A stretch of DNA of 14,749 bases from Gammaproteobacteria bacterium (GTDB lineage: Bacteria; Pseudomonadota; Gammaproteobacteria; DAOWEP01), in assembly GCA_030638455.1 (NCBI GenBank), contig DAOWEP010000135.1:1-14749 (forward strand). Reading direction: 5' to 3'. Positions 1 to 6,159 of the stretch are shown here, piece after piece. Made by a program: the position numbers and the translations under genes. The notes under the pieces were generated by a model. The model was not told the origin of the DNA and made no database searches. It saw only the letters and a list, made by a program, of their open reading frames with translations. Within the stretch, counting starts at the first letter, position 1; each line of letters begins with the position of its first letter.

Positions 1-209
1 GCAAGCTCAAATGGAATGGGTATAAGGTCCTTTCGTTTTTCTATCTTTGTTTCAAGATCCCAATTATACTCGGCTCGTTCTATCTGCCATTTTCCCTGAG
101 AAAACAGAAAATACAGTACGCACAAAGTAACAAGGGTTGGTATCCACCCAGGTTTAAATTCATGGTTTCCAAGGCGCAAGGTAAAAAGCGTTTTGTGTAG
201 AATGGCCAT
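1..209 (-). CDS. SURF1-family cytochrome oxidase assembly protein, N-terminal part (runs off the left edge)
   Basis: Only the first 69 codons are present; the gene continues beyond position 1. The translation begins MAILHKTLFTLRLGNHEFKP, followed by a hydrophobic stretch at about residues 21-37 (IPTLVTLCVLYFLFS) and then GKWQIERAEYNWDLE. This is the usual start of SURF1 proteins: one N-terminal membrane helix followed by a G-x-WQ-x-x-RA-x-x-K/N-like segment. SURF1 is an inner-membrane factor that helps insert heme a into subunit I of aa3-type oxidases, which fits its place just beyond coxC. The ATG at 209 has no obvious ribosome binding site and no usual start codon lies in frame in the 38 bases upstream, so the start is moderately secure. 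It is divergent from the DUF2909 gene. Family assignment rests on the N-terminus only. Confidence 0.82.
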   Translation of the reverse strand, partial: MAILHKTLFTLRLGNHEFKPGWIPTLVTLCVLYFLFSQGKWQIERAEYNWDLETKIEKRKDLIPIPFEL

Positions 210-240
210 TATAATTTGATCGGCAACGTGTCGTTTGAGG
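210..240 (+). promoter_or_regulatory. Possible -10 element and ribosome binding site of the DUF2909 gene
   Basis: A perfect TATAAT lies at 210-215 and a GAGG ribosome binding site at 237-240, seven bases before the ATG at 248. No good -35 hexamer is visible at 16-18 bases upstream of the -10, so the promoter call is weak; the ribosome binding site is more convincing. The -10 directly abuts the start of the divergent SURF1 gene. Confidence 0.35.
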
Positions 241-247
241 ATTTTAT

Positions 248-454
248 ATGTTGTTTAAGGTAATAGTAATAGTATTGCTGCTTTTTGTGGTTTTTAATCT
301 GGTTATGGGCGGGATTCATCTTGCTGGAAAGAAAGGAGATTCAGATAAACTCTTAAGGTCTCTGACCTGGCGTATAGGCATTTCCGTTGCGGTATTTCTC
401 CTCCTGTTAATAGGACAAGCCGTGGGATTAATTAGTCCACACGGCTTGTCTTGA
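248..454 (+). CDS. Twin-transmembrane protein of the DUF2909 family
   Basis: A 68-residue protein with two hydrophobic helices, at about residues 2-22 and 44-63, joined by a short charged loop (AGKKGDSDKLLRSLTWR). The pattern MG-G-x-x-x-L with a polar loop and RIG-S before the second helix matches the small DUF2909 proteins that accompany cox genes in gamma- and betaproteobacteria. Its function is not known; position next to coxC and SURF1 suggests a role in oxidase assembly or stability (inference). A GAGG ribosome binding site seven bases before the ATG supports the start. The gene lies on the strand opposite to the cox operon, convergent with coxC and divergent from SURF1, which implies its own promoter. 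A hairpin terminator follows directly. Confidence 0.85.
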   Translation: MLFKVIVIVLLLFVVFNLVMGGIHLAGKKGDSDKLLRSLTWRIGISVAVFLLLLIGQAVGLISPHGLS

Positions 455-457
455 TGA

Positions 458-494
458 GTTCTACCGCAGGTTTGCGGTAGAACTATATTTGTTT
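458..494 (+). terminator. Hairpin terminator between the convergent DUF2909 and coxC genes
   Basis: A perfect 11-bp stem (GTTCTACCGCA / TGCGGTAGAAC) with a GGTT loop spans 458-483 and is followed on the plus strand by the T-rich tail TATATTTGTTT. It starts four bases after the DUF2909 stop. The minus-strand side is not T-rich, so it should work best for DUF2909, though the stem may also protect the 3' end of the cox transcript coming the other way (coxC stops at 511). Confidence 0.75.
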
Positions 495-510
495 ATCTAT
501 CAGTTATTAT

Positions 511-1395
511 TTATAGCCAGTAGACAAATATAAATAATCCCAACCAGACCACATCAACAAAATGCCAGTACCAGGCTACGGCTTCAAAACCGAAATGGTT
601 GTCCGGTGCAAAGTGCCCCTTCATGCAACGAATGGTGATGACTATCAGCATGGTTGCCCCCATAGTTACATGGAAACCATGGAACCCGGTAAGCAGGAAG
701 AAGGTGCTACCGTAAATGCCAGAACCAAGTGTCAGACCCAGCTCGCTATAGGCATGCATGTATTCTTCAGCCTGGAGGAACAGGAAGGCTACACCGAGAA
801 TAACGGTCAGAAACATTCCGATCATCAGATTTTTGCGATTTCCTCCACGTAGTGCATGGTGTGCCCATGTAAGAGTTACACTGGATGCGAGCAGTATAGC
901 TGTGTTGATCGCGGGTAGACCACCAGGCCCCATGGCTTCTTTAGGTGCCGTAAAAATACTATTATCGGGGTTGGATAACAAAGGCCATACTGCATCAAAG
1001 GCCGGCCATAACAACTCAGCCGTCATTGCGTTATTTGCGGCACCCCCCAGGAAGGGAACTGAAATTTGACGAGCATAGAACAAGGCCCCGAAAAATCCGG
1101 CAAAGAACATGACTTCTGAGAAAATAAACCACATCATGCTGAGCCTGAACGTATGATCTACCTGCGCATTGTATTTCCCATTCATTGATTCATTTATAAC
1201 GGTTCCAAACCAGCCAAAAAACAAATAAGCAATCATCAAGAATCCGACCCACAGGAGCATGCTGGGTGGTTCGCCTGCATTTGCATGCATACTGGTTACG
1301 GCACCAATAACCGTTGTTAACAATGCGATGGAACCCACTATGGGCCATTTACTTGGTTCAGGTATAAAGTAATTGCCTTGATTTGAAGTCGTCAT
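511..1395 (-). CDS. coxC: Cytochrome c oxidase subunit III
   Basis: Subunit III of the aa3-type heme-copper oxidase, an integral membrane protein that stabilises the catalytic subunit. The 294 residues and seven expected membrane helices match the family. Recognisable segments are MWFIFSEVMFFAGFFGALFY (about 88-107), TWAHHALRGG (about 176-185), FLLLQAEEY-like FLFLQAEEYMHA (about 204-215), GFHGFHVTMGA (about 237-247) and the C-terminal FEAVAWYWHFVDVVWLGLF, all typical of subunit III. The ATG lies two bases after the ctaG stop with an AGGA-type ribosome binding site inside the ctaG end, so translation is probably coupled. It is the last gene of the minus-strand operon coxB-coxA-ctaG-coxC. No unusual residues were noticed. 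Confidence 0.97.
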   Translation of the reverse strand: MTTSNQGNYFIPEPSKWPIVGSIALLTTVIGAVTSMHANAGEPPSMLLWVGFLMIAYLFFGWFGTVINESMNGKYNAQVDHTFRLSMMWFIFSEVMFFAGFFGALFYARQISVPFLGGAANNAMTAELLWPAFDAVWPLLSNPDNSIFTAPKEAMGPGGLPAINTAILLASSVTLTWAHHALRGGNRKNLMIGMFLTVILGVAFLFLQAEEYMHAYSELGLTLGSGIYGSTFFLLTGFHGFHVTMGATMLIVITIRCMKGHFAPDNHFGFEAVAWYWHFVDVVWLGLFIFVYWL

Positions 1396-1397
1396 AA

Positions 1398-1979
1398 TTA
1401 TATTTCCTGGTCGTGATTCATATTATGATTATGAGTTAACTTTTCAGTTTCCTCTGAGGAAGATTTATTAAAAAACGTGTAGGATAGCGTCAATTCCTTT
1501 ATGTGTTCAGGAAGATCGCTATCCACTGTGAAAATAACCGGCATTAATTTTTCTTCGTTTGCTGCCAGCTTTTGCTCTGTAAAACAGAAACATTCGGTTT
1601 TCTTGAAGTAATCTGCAGCCTGTCCTGGCGCAACACTTGGAACAGCCTGTCCGATGATTTCAAAATCAGTTTTATTCCGTGCGCGGTATTCAATCTTTGT
1701 TGACTCACCGGGATGCACCTGGATTTGATTAACTACTGGTGTAAATTCCCATGGCATATTTTCGTTCAGGCTGGCAACAAACTGCACAGTTATTAAACGG
1801 CTCTTGTCAACAACCTGTGAACTGGTTTCTACTCTTTCCCCAGTTTTACCATTAATCCCGGTGATGTCACAAAAAACATCGTATAAGGGAACCAGCGCAT
1901 AACCAAAACCAAACATGGCTACTGTCAGCAATAATAGCTTTCTGACAATGCTTTGATTGTTTCTGGTTTGCGCTGACAC
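1398..1979 (-). CDS. ctaG: Cytochrome c oxidase assembly protein CtaG/Cox11 (copper delivery to CuB)
   Basis: A membrane-anchored copper chaperone that delivers copper to the CuB site of subunit I. It has one N-terminal helix (about residues 13-32, LLLLTVAMFGFGYALVPLYD), the conserved YDVFCDITGINGKTG segment after it, and a periplasmic domain with the copper-binding CFCF motif (TECFCFTEQ, about 128-136). The protein is 193 residues, normal for the family. The start is GTG at 1979, with AGGAG about ten bases upstream. The gene sits between coxA (33-base gap) and coxC (2-base gap). Oddity: the C-terminus ends in THNHNMNHDQEI, a histidine- and methionine-containing tail not typical of Cox11, which could bind metal (inference). 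Confidence 0.95.
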   Translation of the reverse strand: MSAQTRNNQSIVRKLLLLTVAMFGFGYALVPLYDVFCDITGINGKTGERVETSSQVVDKSRLITVQFVASLNENMPWEFTPVVNQIQVHPGESTKIEYRARNKTDFEIIGQAVPSVAPGQAADYFKKTECFCFTEQKLAANEEKLMPVIFTVDSDLPEHIKELTLSYTFFNKSSSEETEKLTHNHNMNHDQEI

Positions 1980-2012
1980 CTTATTTATACTCCTGCACCT
2001 AAGCTATGCTGA

Positions 2013-3587
2013 TTACTTTACCTGTGGAGGTGTAGTAAAGCTGTGAAATGGTGCTGGTGATGGCAGAGTAAACTCAAGGCCTTCTGCACCTTCCCATACT
2101 TCTGTAGTTGCCTTGTTTCCACCCTTAATAGCTTTGATCACTATGTAGAGGAAGAGCAGCTGAGAGAACCCGAAAACAAACGCGCCGATTGAAGCCATCT
2201 GATTGAATTCTGTAAATTGAATACTGTAATCCGGTATACGTCGTGGCATACCAGCCAGTCCTACGAAATGCATAGGGAAGAACAATACATTTGCAGAAAT
2301 ACAGGTTAACCAGAAATGCACTTTACCCAGTTTTTCGTCGTACATATTACCTGTCCATTTTGGTATCCAGTAATACACGGCTGCCATAATGGTGAACAGT
2401 GAACCGGTTACCAGAACGTAATGGAAATGTGCGACTACAAAATATGTATCCTGATACTGGAAGTCAGCAGGGGCAATAGCCAGCATCAGTCCGGTAAAGC
2501 CGCCAATGGTAAATAATACAACGAACGCAATAGCGAACAGCATTGGGGTCTCAAATGTAAGAGAACCTCTCCACATGGTGCTTACCCAGTTAAATACCTT
2601 CACACCGGTTGGGATAGCAATCAGCATGGTGGCATACATAAAGAACAACTCTGCTGCGACCGGCATACCGGTTGTTACCATATGGTGCGCCCATACAATA
2701 AATGACAGGAAGGCAATGGATGCAGTTGCATACACCATGGAGGTATAGCCAAACAGCTTCTTGCGCGCAAAGGTCGGGATGATCTGTGAGACGACACCAA
2801 ATGCAGGCAGGATCATGATATACACTTCAGGATGACCAAAGAACCAGAACACATGCTGGAATAATAATGGATCACCACCACCTGCGGCACTAAAGAAGCT
2901 GGTGCCAAAGTTGCGGTCTGTCAGCATCATAGTAACGGCAGCGGCCAATACAGGCATTACTGCGATCAGTAAGTATGCAGTGATAAACCAGGTCCACACG
3001 AAAATAGGCATTTTCATGTAGGTCATGCCAGGTGCTCTCATATTCATGATGGTGGCAATAATATTTAACGCACCCATTACAGATGAAATACCCAGAAGAT
3101 GCACAGAGAAGATAAAGTAATCTGTACTAGCTGGTGCAAATGTAGTGGAAAGTGGCGCGTAAAAGGTCCAGCCAAAATTTGGCGCAGAACCCATGCCCAT
3201 GATGCTCATGATCAAGCTTGCTACCAACATGCTGAACGCTGTTGGTAATAGCCAGAAGCTCCAGTTATTCATGCGTGGTAGCGCCATGTCTGGTGCCCCG
3301 ATCATCATCGGTACCTGCCAGTTTGCCAGTCCAACGAATGCCGGCATGATTACCCCAAATACCATGATCAGGCCATGTAAGGTAGTCATCTGATTGAAGA
3401 ACTCAGGCTCAACTATTTGTAGCCCCGGCTGGAACAGCTCAGCGCGGATAATCAGCGCCATCGTTCCTCCAACAAAAAGCATAGTGAGGCTGAACCACAG
3501 ATACATGGTGCCAATATCTTTATGGTTTGTGCTAAATAACCAGCGGCCTATGCCGGTGGGTTTGTGATCGTGATGTGCGTCGCTCAT
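2013..3587 (-). CDS. coxA: Cytochrome c oxidase subunit I (aa3 type, A1 class)
   Basis: The catalytic heme-copper subunit that reduces oxygen to water and pumps protons. The 524 residues include all expected ligands: H71 (TTLHGLIM) and H389 for low-spin heme a, H387 for heme a3 (VVAHFHYV), and H252, H301 and H302 for CuB. Y256 in GHPEVY is the cross-linked tyrosine. Proton-channel residues are present: D100 in GAPDMALPRMNN (D channel), E254 in GHPEVY, and K330 in IPTGVKVFNW (K channel). This defines an A1-class oxidase. The ATG at 3587 has AGAGGT upstream. The gene lies 32 bases after coxB and 33 before ctaG, the same transcription unit. Sequence and length are ordinary for the family. Confidence 0.98.
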   Translation of the reverse strand: MSDAHHDHKPTGIGRWLFSTNHKDIGTMYLWFSLTMLFVGGTMALIIRAELFQPGLQIVEPEFFNQMTTLHGLIMVFGVIMPAFVGLANWQVPMMIGAPDMALPRMNNWSFWLLPTAFSMLVASLIMSIMGMGSAPNFGWTFYAPLSTTFAPASTDYFIFSVHLLGISSVMGALNIIATIMNMRAPGMTYMKMPIFVWTWFITAYLLIAVMPVLAAAVTMMLTDRNFGTSFFSAAGGGDPLLFQHVFWFFGHPEVYIMILPAFGVVSQIIPTFARKKLFGYTSMVYATASIAFLSFIVWAHHMVTTGMPVAAELFFMYATMLIAIPTGVKVFNWVSTMWRGSLTFETPMLFAIAFVVLFTIGGFTGLMLAIAPADFQYQDTYFVVAHFHYVLVTGSLFTIMAAVYYWIPKWTGNMYDEKLGKVHFWLTCISANVLFFPMHFVGLAGMPRRIPDYSIQFTEFNQMASIGAFVFGFSQLLFLYIVIKAIKGGNKATTEVWEGAEGLEFTLPSPAPFHSFTTPPQVK

Positions 3588-3619
3588 GATGACCTCTTTT
3601 ATAATATGTTGTTTTCTAA

Positions 3620-4744
3620 TTAACGAGCTGATTTGATGTCAGATGGCTGTACTGTATCGCCAGTATTATTGCCCCATGCATTACGTTCGTATGTAATCAG
3701 GGCTGCCAGATCAGCGTCATTTAATTGTGCACCGAAGGCCTGCATCGCAGTACCTGGTGATCCCTTTAGAACAATATCAATGTGCTTGGCAGCGTCGCCT
3801 GTAGCGATTGCACCACCCTTAAGCGCCGGGAAGCCAGCTGCCGGGATGCCTTCACCACTTACCTGGTGACATGCAACACAGTTAGTGGTGTAGACTTTTT
3901 CACCGTGTTTCATTAGCTCAGCCATCGTCCATGTTTTAGTTGCACTTGCGGCTAGAGCTGATTTAGCAGCTTTTTGTTCGCCTACCCATGCAGCGTAATC
4001 TGCTTCTGATTTCACCTCAACAACGATTGGCATGAATCCATGGTTCATCCCGCAGAGTTCAGCGCACTTTCCTCTATATACACCGGGCTCCGCTACTCTT
4101 GCCCAAGCTTCATTAATAAAGCCCGGGAGCGCATCTTTTTTGACTCCAAAAGCCGGGATCCACCATGCGTGGATAACATCGTTAGAAGTGAACAGGAAAC
4201 GTACTTTTTTATTCGCCGGGATAACGACCCTGTTATCTACTTCCATTAAGTAATTTTCATCTTTGGGAACACTTGCATTGGTTGCAAGGCTTGCTGCTTC
4301 AGGTGTTGAAATGTTACTAAAGAAGCTGATGTCCTCATCCAGATACTCGTAATGCCATTTCCATTGATAACCGGTAACTTTGATCGACATGTCTGATTTG
4401 CTGGTATCTTCCATTTCCAGTAGAACGTTAGTGGCTGGAATTGCCATGGAAACCAGAATGAATATCGGGATAATGGTCCAGAGAATTTCAACGGTTACGT
4501 TGTCATCGAATTTGGCAGCAACTGCACCCTTGGACTTGCGATGGAAAATGATGGAATAGGCCATAGCACCAAAAACTACAACCCCGATTGCTACACAGAT
4601 CCACATAACATACTGGTGGATTTCATAGGCGCCCTGGCTAAATGATGTAACACCTGGACTCATATCAAGCTGGTAAGCAGCAAACAATGGACTACTTGCC
4701 AACATTAGACAGAGACAACCGGCATACCGGATTATTGCACTCAT
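3620..4744 (-). CDS. coxB: Cytochrome c oxidase subunit II with fused C-terminal cytochrome c domain
   Basis: Receives electrons at a binuclear CuA centre and passes them to subunit I. Numbering from the chosen ATG at 4744 (374 residues), there is a signal peptide to about residue 22 (LASSPLFAA), two membrane helices (about 45-67 and 86-106), and the CuA domain with H192, C227, E229, C231, H235 and M238 (GKCAELCGMNHGFM). A linker rich in A and K leads to a class I cytochrome c domain with a CVACH heme motif (C289, C292, H293) and a likely distal Met at 333. Reading can be extended to a TTG at 4756, but the ATG at 4744 has GGGAG at good spacing and gives a better signal peptide. It is first in the operon. 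The fused heme domain makes this caa3-like. Confidence 0.96.
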   Translation of the reverse strand: MSAIIRYAGCLCLMLASSPLFAAYQLDMSPGVTSFSQGAYEIHQYVMWICVAIGVVVFGAMAYSIIFHRKSKGAVAAKFDDNVTVEILWTIIPIFILVSMAIPATNVLLEMEDTSKSDMSIKVTGYQWKWHYEYLDEDISFFSNISTPEAASLATNASVPKDENYLMEVDNRVVIPANKKVRFLFTSNDVIHAWWIPAFGVKKDALPGFINEAWARVAEPGVYRGKCAELCGMNHGFMPIVVEVKSEADYAAWVGEQKAAKSALAASATKTWTMAELMKHGEKVYTTNCVACHQVSGEGIPAAGFPALKGGAIATGDAAKHIDIVLKGSPGTAMQAFGAQLNDADLAALITYERNAWGNNTGDTVQPSDIKSAR

Positions 4745-4766
4745 AGTTACTCCCAATTTTGAGGAT

Positions 4767-4822
4767 ATTGTTATTTAAATATTTAAAGTGTCAGGATTTC
4801 GGATCCAGCAAATAATTTGCTG
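4767..4822 (-). promoter_or_regulatory. Candidate coxB promoter region with a perfect 17-bp palindrome
   Basis: A perfect dyad CAGCAAAT-A-ATTTGCTG lies at 4806-4822, 62 bases upstream of the coxB ATG, and a second AT-only palindrome (TTTAAATATTTAAA) at 4774-4787. On the minus strand a weak -35/-10 pair can be proposed: CTGACA (4789-4794), 16 bases, AACAAT (4767-4772). The 17-bp dyad would then lie at about -45 to -60, a position typical of an activator site. The dyad is read directly; promoter and operator roles are inference, and the AT-rich background raises the chance of coincidence. Confidence 0.35.
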
Positions 4823-5431
4823 ATCTTTCAGATGATGGTCTTATTGTTGTAAACTAATTGTCCCAAACTGAAAGTTTCAATGATCCACTTAATATGCAAT
4901 CTTTTTTTTGAACAGACTTGCAATCAGAATCCAATATTTTTATTCTAATACGACTTAAAAAAAGCGGTTTATTTGTAATGTTATAACCTCAAATTGTGAG
5001 ATAGCCCGCTCTTTAGATTTAGACCGGATATAATAATAAATTCATGGAAGAAATCAACAGAAATAAGGCATTTAAATGAGTATAAAACTCATTAATACTT
5101 TATTCATTTAGTCAGTTGTAAGCTATTACTAATAGAGGTATTAGTGCAATATATTCAAATATCAGTAAAAAATACTCTTTTATCATGTTTTCTGATGGCG
5201 TTATTAGTAATTTTCCCAGTAAAACAGTTGGTTAATTAATCTGACATTAAGTCAAAAGCTGACAAATACAGTGTGATACAAAGGTATGAATATATATTGA
5301 ATTGTTATTGCTTTCTTTAATTTGAAGTCATTCTGGCTGCATTTGTTGTGCTGTTGATCAACGAGTACTGAGCCTGGTTAATAAAGGCTGCATGGTTATC
5401 AGTCACGTTGAAATGTTGGTATACAAATCTT

Positions 5432-5461
5432 TTGTATCGTGTTTAGAGATAAAAATTATAT
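5432..5461 (+). promoter_or_regulatory. Weak sigma-70-like promoter candidate for a possible small RNA
   Basis: TTGTAT at 5432-5437, an 18-base spacer, and TTATAT at 5456-5461. Transcription from here would start near 5468 and stop at the terminator ending at 5722, giving an RNA of roughly 255 bases. Part of the -35 lies in the right arm of the dyad ATACAAA-tct-TTTGTAT (5421-5437). The call is speculative because the region is AT-rich and such hexamers occur by chance. Confidence 0.2.
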
Positions 5462-5564
5462 ACCTGGTATTATTAAGGTAAATAGACGGGCATCATAAGC
5501 ATTTGTTTTTATTTATATAATTAATCTAGATGGTGTATTTTTTCAGGTTGTTGTAAAAAAACAC

Positions 5565-5639
5565 CTCCAAGTGGCGCATTTGAGACTTGTATTTGGAGTT
5601 TAAAAGTCCAAACTAGAGCGCAAGTCAGGGACACTGTCC
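5565..5639 (+). other. Mutually exclusive hairpins upstream of a terminator
   Basis: The segment TTTGGA (5592-5597) can pair with the upstream TCCAA (within CTCCAA, 5565-5570) or with the downstream TCCAAA (5607-5612), but not both. A further dyad, GGACA-C-TGTCC, follows at 5629-5639. About 55 bases later comes a strong intrinsic terminator. This is the kind of layout found in attenuators and structured small RNAs, but no coding sequence follows the terminator, so a leader role is not supported. The pairings are read from the sequence; any function is inference. Confidence 0.3.
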
Positions 5640-5693
5640 TATCATTGTTATCCTGATCATATCCTGAATGTACTTGTATTATTTGCTTGTTAG

Positions 5694-5722
5694 CGGCCTC
5701 ACATTAGTGAGGCCGTTTTTTT
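5694..5722 (+). terminator. Strong Rho-independent terminator, plus strand
   Basis: A perfect 9-bp GC-rich stem (CGGCCTCAC / GTGAGGCCG) with an ATTA loop at 5694-5715 is followed by seven T residues (5716-5722). The minus-strand flank is not T-rich, so it acts on plus-strand transcripts. No protein gene precedes it within this window, which is the main hint of an unannotated transcript in 4745-5693. Confidence 0.88.
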
Positions 5723-5757
5723 ATGCACAGGGATGTGCGGTATGCCGTGATGCCATG

Positions 5758-5786
5758 GATGGCAAGGAACGGCGATGTGTCAGGTC
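5758..5786 (+). repeat. 29-bp direct repeat, copy 1
   Basis: The segment beginning GATGGCAAGGAACGGCGATG is repeated exactly at 6082-6110, over 29 bases. Its first seven bases also form the right arm of the small hairpin at 5751-5764. The flanks of the two copies differ beyond the repeat, so this is a discrete repeated unit and not a long duplication. Confidence 0.9.
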
Positions 5787-5792
5787 ACTCTT

Positions 5793-6036
5793 GGGCATCC
5801 TGCCCTAATGCATTTTCTGCATTCCCATCAGTCGCTATCGGCTCCATGCCTGTCGCGACACACTTGTACATCCGTGTACATCGTCCATGGTGGTCGTATG
5901 CCGCAGTGTTGCGACCCACAGGGGTATGGGAGGTACGATTCTATGGAAGGAATCGGTAGACTGCGTCTGGAACAAGCAGTCGAGAGTAACGTATGGATGG
6001 GCGAAGGTTAGAGTAATGTATTAGGGCAGGATGCCC
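5793..6036. repeat. 244-bp segment bounded by 22-bp inverted repeats (MITE-like)
   Basis: GGGCATCCTGCCCTAATGCA... at 5793-5814 is matched in reverse complement at 6015-6036 with 21 of 22 bases identical. The enclosed DNA holds further dyads and no credible gene. No target-site duplication is evident directly outside the repeats. The left repeat begins six bases after direct-repeat copy 1. A small non-autonomous element or a composite of intergenic repeats is the likeliest reading, but no transposase or related copy is present here to confirm it. Confidence 0.5.
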
Positions 6037-6081
6037 GTAATTAGAACAACGCAGGAGCAGTTGTCGAGGAGCAATTACCGA

Positions 6082-6110
6082 GATGGCAAGGAACGGCGAT
6101 GTGTCAGGTC
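6082..6110 (+). repeat. 29-bp direct repeat, copy 2
   Basis: Exact copy of 5758-5786, 295 bases downstream and about 50 bases from the rpoH stop codon. The hairpin arm that precedes copy 1 is absent here. If rpoH transcription continues past its stop, this copy lies in the 3' untranslated part of that mRNA. Confidence 0.9.
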
Positions 6111-6159
6111 GTTACAGGCTGACCAGGAATAGATAGGGAAGTGGTGGGCTGGAGAGGTT

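Larger units (their letters stand above)
4745..5693. other. AT-rich intergenic region of about 950 bp without a credible protein gene
   Basis: This stretch separates the coxB start from a strong plus-strand terminator. It is visibly richer in A and T than the genes on either side, stops interrupt every frame at short intervals, and no tRNA-like or rRNA-like segment was seen. Small dyads include ACTAATA-gagg-TATTAGT (5128-5145), GTTGATCAAC (5353-5362) and ATACAAA-tct-TTTGTAT (5421-5437). It probably holds the cox promoter at its left end. The terminator on its right implies some plus-strand transcript, perhaps a small RNA, but no gene can be named. Confidence 0.6.
5723..6159. repeat. Repeat-rich, structured noncoding patch between the terminator and the 3' end of rpoH
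   Basis: This 437-bp stretch is richer in G and C than the AT-rich region before it. It contains a perfect 29-bp direct repeat, a 22-bp inverted repeat with one mismatch, and several smaller dyads: TGCCAT-gg-ATGGCA (5751-5764), the palindrome TGTCGCGACA (5851-5860), GTCGCGACAC with GTGTTGCGAC (5852-5861 and 5906-5915, one mismatch), TGTACA-tccg-TGTACA (5865-5880) and CGATTC-N8-GAATCG (5936-5955). Two short open frames cross it but lack ribosome binding sites and follow the repeats. It resembles the dispersed intergenic repeats or MITE-like remnants of gammaproteobacterial genomes; whether other copies exist cannot be told from this window. Confidence 0.6.

Noticed and set aside
4745..4756. 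TTG start extending CoxB by four residues
   Set aside because: The ATG at 4744 has GGGAG at normal spacing and the extension overlaps that ribosome binding site.
5629..5639. GGACA-C-TGTCC dyad as the end of an insertion element
   Set aside because: It resembles sequence often seen near IS-like remnants, but no matching end, target duplication or transposase remnant was found within the window.
5723..6011. Two open frames of 78 codons each (5723-5959 and 5775-6011, plus strand) as small proteins
   Set aside because: They overlap each other in different frames, have no ribosome binding sites, and are made of the repeat and dyad sequences of the patch. Their translations show no family resemblance.
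5758..6110. The 29-bp repeat as part of a CRISPR array
   Set aside because: Only two copies are present, 295 bases apart, with no regular spacers and no cas genes nearby.
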